DNA of 64,000 nucleotides from an uncultured Aquimarina sp. (GTDB lineage Bacteria; Bacteroidota; Bacteroidia; Flavobacteriales; Flavobacteriaceae): NCBI GenBank assembly GCA_947489685.1, contig CANLEM010000003.1, positions 785,283 to 849,282 of the forward strand, read 5' to 3'. Shown piece by piece: positions 62,496 to 64,000 of this stretch (position 1 is its first letter; each line of letters starts with the position of its first letter). The notes under the pieces were generated by a model. It saw only the letters and a program-made list of their open reading frames with translations, ran no database searches and was not told where the DNA came from. The position numbers and the translations under genes were made by a program.

Positions 62496-62942
62496 ATGAA
62501 TAATAGAACAACAACACTAAAACGAACTTTTAATGCTCCTATACATGTAGTTTGGGAAGCTTGGACACAGGCTGAACATATTGCCGAATGGTGGAGTCCC
62601 AAAGGAATTAAAACTGAAGTTGTTGAACACAATTTTAAAGTTGGTGGAAAATGGAAGTATATTATGCCAATGCCAAATGGTCAAGAATTTATTGCAGAAG
62701 GGCAATACACAGAAATTATTGAATTTGAAAAAATTGTTTCTTCTGCAAGTTTTAAACCTATGACAGAGGATGTTGAAATCCAATCATTATTCGAGGCAAA
62801 CGGAGACAAAACCAACTTTATATTTAATGTTGTTCATGCAACAGAGGAATATAAAATTCAACAAGAAAAAATGGGGATAATGAATGGATGGGGATCTGTA
62901 TTTGATAGACTTGAAGAACTTCTCAAAATTTATAATCAGTAA
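62496..62942 (+). CDS. SRPBCC (AHSA1-like) domain protein
   Basis: This 148-residue START-like fold protein contains TLKRTFNAPIHVVWEAWTQAEHIAEWWSPKG (about 6-36), GGKWKYIMPMPNG and a C-terminal amphipathic helix (WGSVFDRLEELL). It binds hydrophobic ligands or acts as a chaperone co-factor. It is co-transcribed with and presumably controlled by the ArsR repressor. Confidence 0.93.
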   Translation: MNNRTTTLKRTFNAPIHVVWEAWTQAEHIAEWWSPKGIKTEVVEHNFKVGGKWKYIMPMPNGQEFIAEGQYTEIIEFEKIVSSASFKPMTEDVEIQSLFEANGDKTNFIFNVVHATEEYKIQQEKMGIMNGWGSVFDRLEELLKIYNQ

Positions 62943-62987
62943 ATATTGATTATAAAAACGAAGAACTAATTATAAAAAGGTAATACG

Positions 62988-63164
62988 ATGAAAAAAATAA
63001 TGAAACGAAAAACTTTAATCTTACTATCTATGGGGATGTTGGTATTTTCGGCTTCTTTAATGTTTTCTCGATTGTTTGAGTTTTCCGATTTGATCAAAGG
63101 ATCATTTATCGGAATCGGATTAGTATTGACTTCTATAATTTCACGAAATTTTCAATCTGTCTAA
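62988..63164 (+). CDS. Small membrane protein, 58 aa
   Basis: A short ORF below the track cutoff: MKKIMKRKTLILLSMGMLVFSASLMFSRLFEF, then LIKGSFIGIGLVLTSI. Two hydrophobic segments. It lies 45 bp after the SRPBCC gene in the same direction, so it may be the third gene of that operon. Family not recognised. Confidence 0.5.
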   Translation: MKKIMKRKTLILLSMGMLVFSASLMFSRLFEFSDLIKGSFIGIGLVLTSIISRNFQSV

Positions 63165-63269
63165 TTCACTTTCCATACCTATTTTATCACACAAAATAAA
63201 GTGCAGAAATTAGGCCCCATAAATATGAAGTTTTTCTACTATATCGGATCTATCCAAAAAGTACATTAA

Positions 63270-64000
63270 CTAAAAAGAACGTATTGCACGTACTGCAAAT
63301 GGGTTAACCTTAAGTCCATCACCTTGGTTACCATTACGAAAAAACTGCCACCACGCCCTGTTATTTGAGTACTCTGTAGAACTCCAATAGATACTATCCG
63401 GGAAATTCCCTAAATTTCCTAGCCCTAAAGCATTTCCCTTACCAATATTTTGGTACATTAAATTTAACTCATATTTTGATGGAAGGTACCAATCATCGTA
63501 ACCACCTGAAGATAGATCCTGACATAATTCACTTGCGTAACAAGCGTTACACTCCCCCTGCCACCTTCTTATGCCTTGACTATTACCCTCACCACTTACA
63601 ATACCATTTCCATATGCATAGGTATCTACATCGCTTCCATTATACCATTGGATTCCTGTACTTTGATCCGTTGCCATGCTTATCAACCCATGACATCCTG
63701 ATGGATCGAGATAAAATATAATACCACCCTGGTGTGTGTCTCCTATAGACAAACCGCAAGCATTCGTAGTACTGACCACGTTATTTGTAATATCTATTCC
63801 GGTTCCTGCCGTATATACTTCTACCTTATCATTTACCCAGCTATAGCTTCCGCTTCCATCTGTAACTAATACTTGTCCATTGGTTCCACCTGTTGGTAAT
63901 TCGATTTCGTTGGTAGCATCGGTATCGGCATCGTTTACATTATCATTTACCCAGCTATAGTTTCCACTTCCATCTGTAACTAATACTTGTCCATTAGTAC
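63270..64000 (-). CDS. Partial repeat-containing surface protein with C-terminal Lcl/DUF1566-like domain
   Basis: The - strand frame is open from 63270 to the window edge; the track's Met at 63779 is internal. Residues coded near 63790-64000 give at least two copies of TNGQVLVTDGSGxYSWVND. The C-terminal domain has GDTHQGGIIFYLDPSGCHG, GGYDDWYLPSKYELNLMY and YWSSTEYSNNRAWWQFF, the signature of Lcl/Fib_succ_major (DUF1566-like) domains. It is probably a large secreted adhesin-like protein whose N-terminus lies beyond the window. Confidence 0.85.
   Translation of the reverse strand, partial: TNGQVLVTDGSGNYSWVNDNVNDADTDATNEIELPTGGTNGQVLVTDGSGSYSWVNDKVEVYTAGTGIDITNNVVSTTNACGLSIGDTHQGGIIFYLDPSGCHGLISMATDQSTGIQWYNGSDVDTYAYGNGIVSGEGNSQGIRRWQGECNACYASELCQDLSSGGYDDWYLPSKYELNLMYQNIGKGNALGLGNLGNFPDSIYWSSTEYSNNRAWWQFFRNGNQGDGLKVNPFAVRAIRSF

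Overview
The window is chromosomal DNA of a member of the Bacteroidota, almost certainly a marine-type Flavobacteriaceae. It is AT-rich, Shine-Dalgarno sequences are weak or absent, secreted proteins carry type IX secretion (T9SS)-style C-termini, and several -7 elements fit the Bacteroidetes consensus TAnnTTTG. Flavobacterial family proteins are also present, for example a DUF6090-type N-terminus. No rRNA, tRNA, CRISPR array or transposase was recognised.

Region 1 (1-28.4 kb) is ordinary core genome. It holds an Lrp regulator, an SDR oxidoreductase and an MFS exporter. These are followed by holA, divergent from an HsdR-N-like protein plus a glycosyltransferase, then an OmpA lipoprotein, an AraC regulator, a Sua5/YciO protein and a PcrA-type helicase. 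A large T9SS-exported metalloprotease comes next, then a five-gene + strand cluster (DsrE-like, M20 amidohydrolase, FMN-glutamate synthase-like, two small proteins). A - strand set follows: tandem patatins, an M1 aminopeptidase and a CocE-type hydrolase. recG and two small proteins close the region.

Region 2 (28.4-47.5 kb) is the main discovery candidate: an integron-like gene-cassette array. A Xer-like tyrosine recombinase is followed 44 bp later by a core site GTTACCA and then by a head-to-tail series of units. Each unit begins with TTRRRY-type bases and ends with a 7-mer that is the reverse complement of its own beginning. That 7-mer opens an imperfect hairpin of 53-197 bp ending in the next GTTRRRY. 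This is the diagnostic logic of integron attC sites. Nine consecutive cassettes match at 7/7 or better, and later ones at about 6/7. The recombinase lacks the IntI-specific insertion, carries an extra N-terminal domain of about 100 residues, and is transcribed toward the array. Cassettes carry orphan DUF4241, DUF4262, Imm35-like, SnoaL-like and DUF2200 proteins, a beta-helix/FG-GAP lipoprotein, an MscS-YihY pair, and at least four units with no convincing ORF. Three of these non-coding units are homologous to each other. The array is broken at cassette 11, where a truncated DUF6090-like gene abuts about 5 kb carrying a tricorn-like S41 protease and an NmrA/HxlR pair.

Region 3 (47.5-60 kb) looks like an old, eroded continuation. 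It has scattered attC arms without matching cassette starts, interspersed with small adaptive genes: AsnC, GNAT, LytTR, CPBP, AraC, VOC, kelch, DinB and PD40 proteins, an alkyltransferase-like protein and a sigma factor.

Region 4 (60-64 kb) holds a P1 (DmpA) peptidase, a methyltransferase, an ArsR-SRPBCC pair with a clear double operator, and the 3' part of a repeat-containing surface protein that runs off the window.
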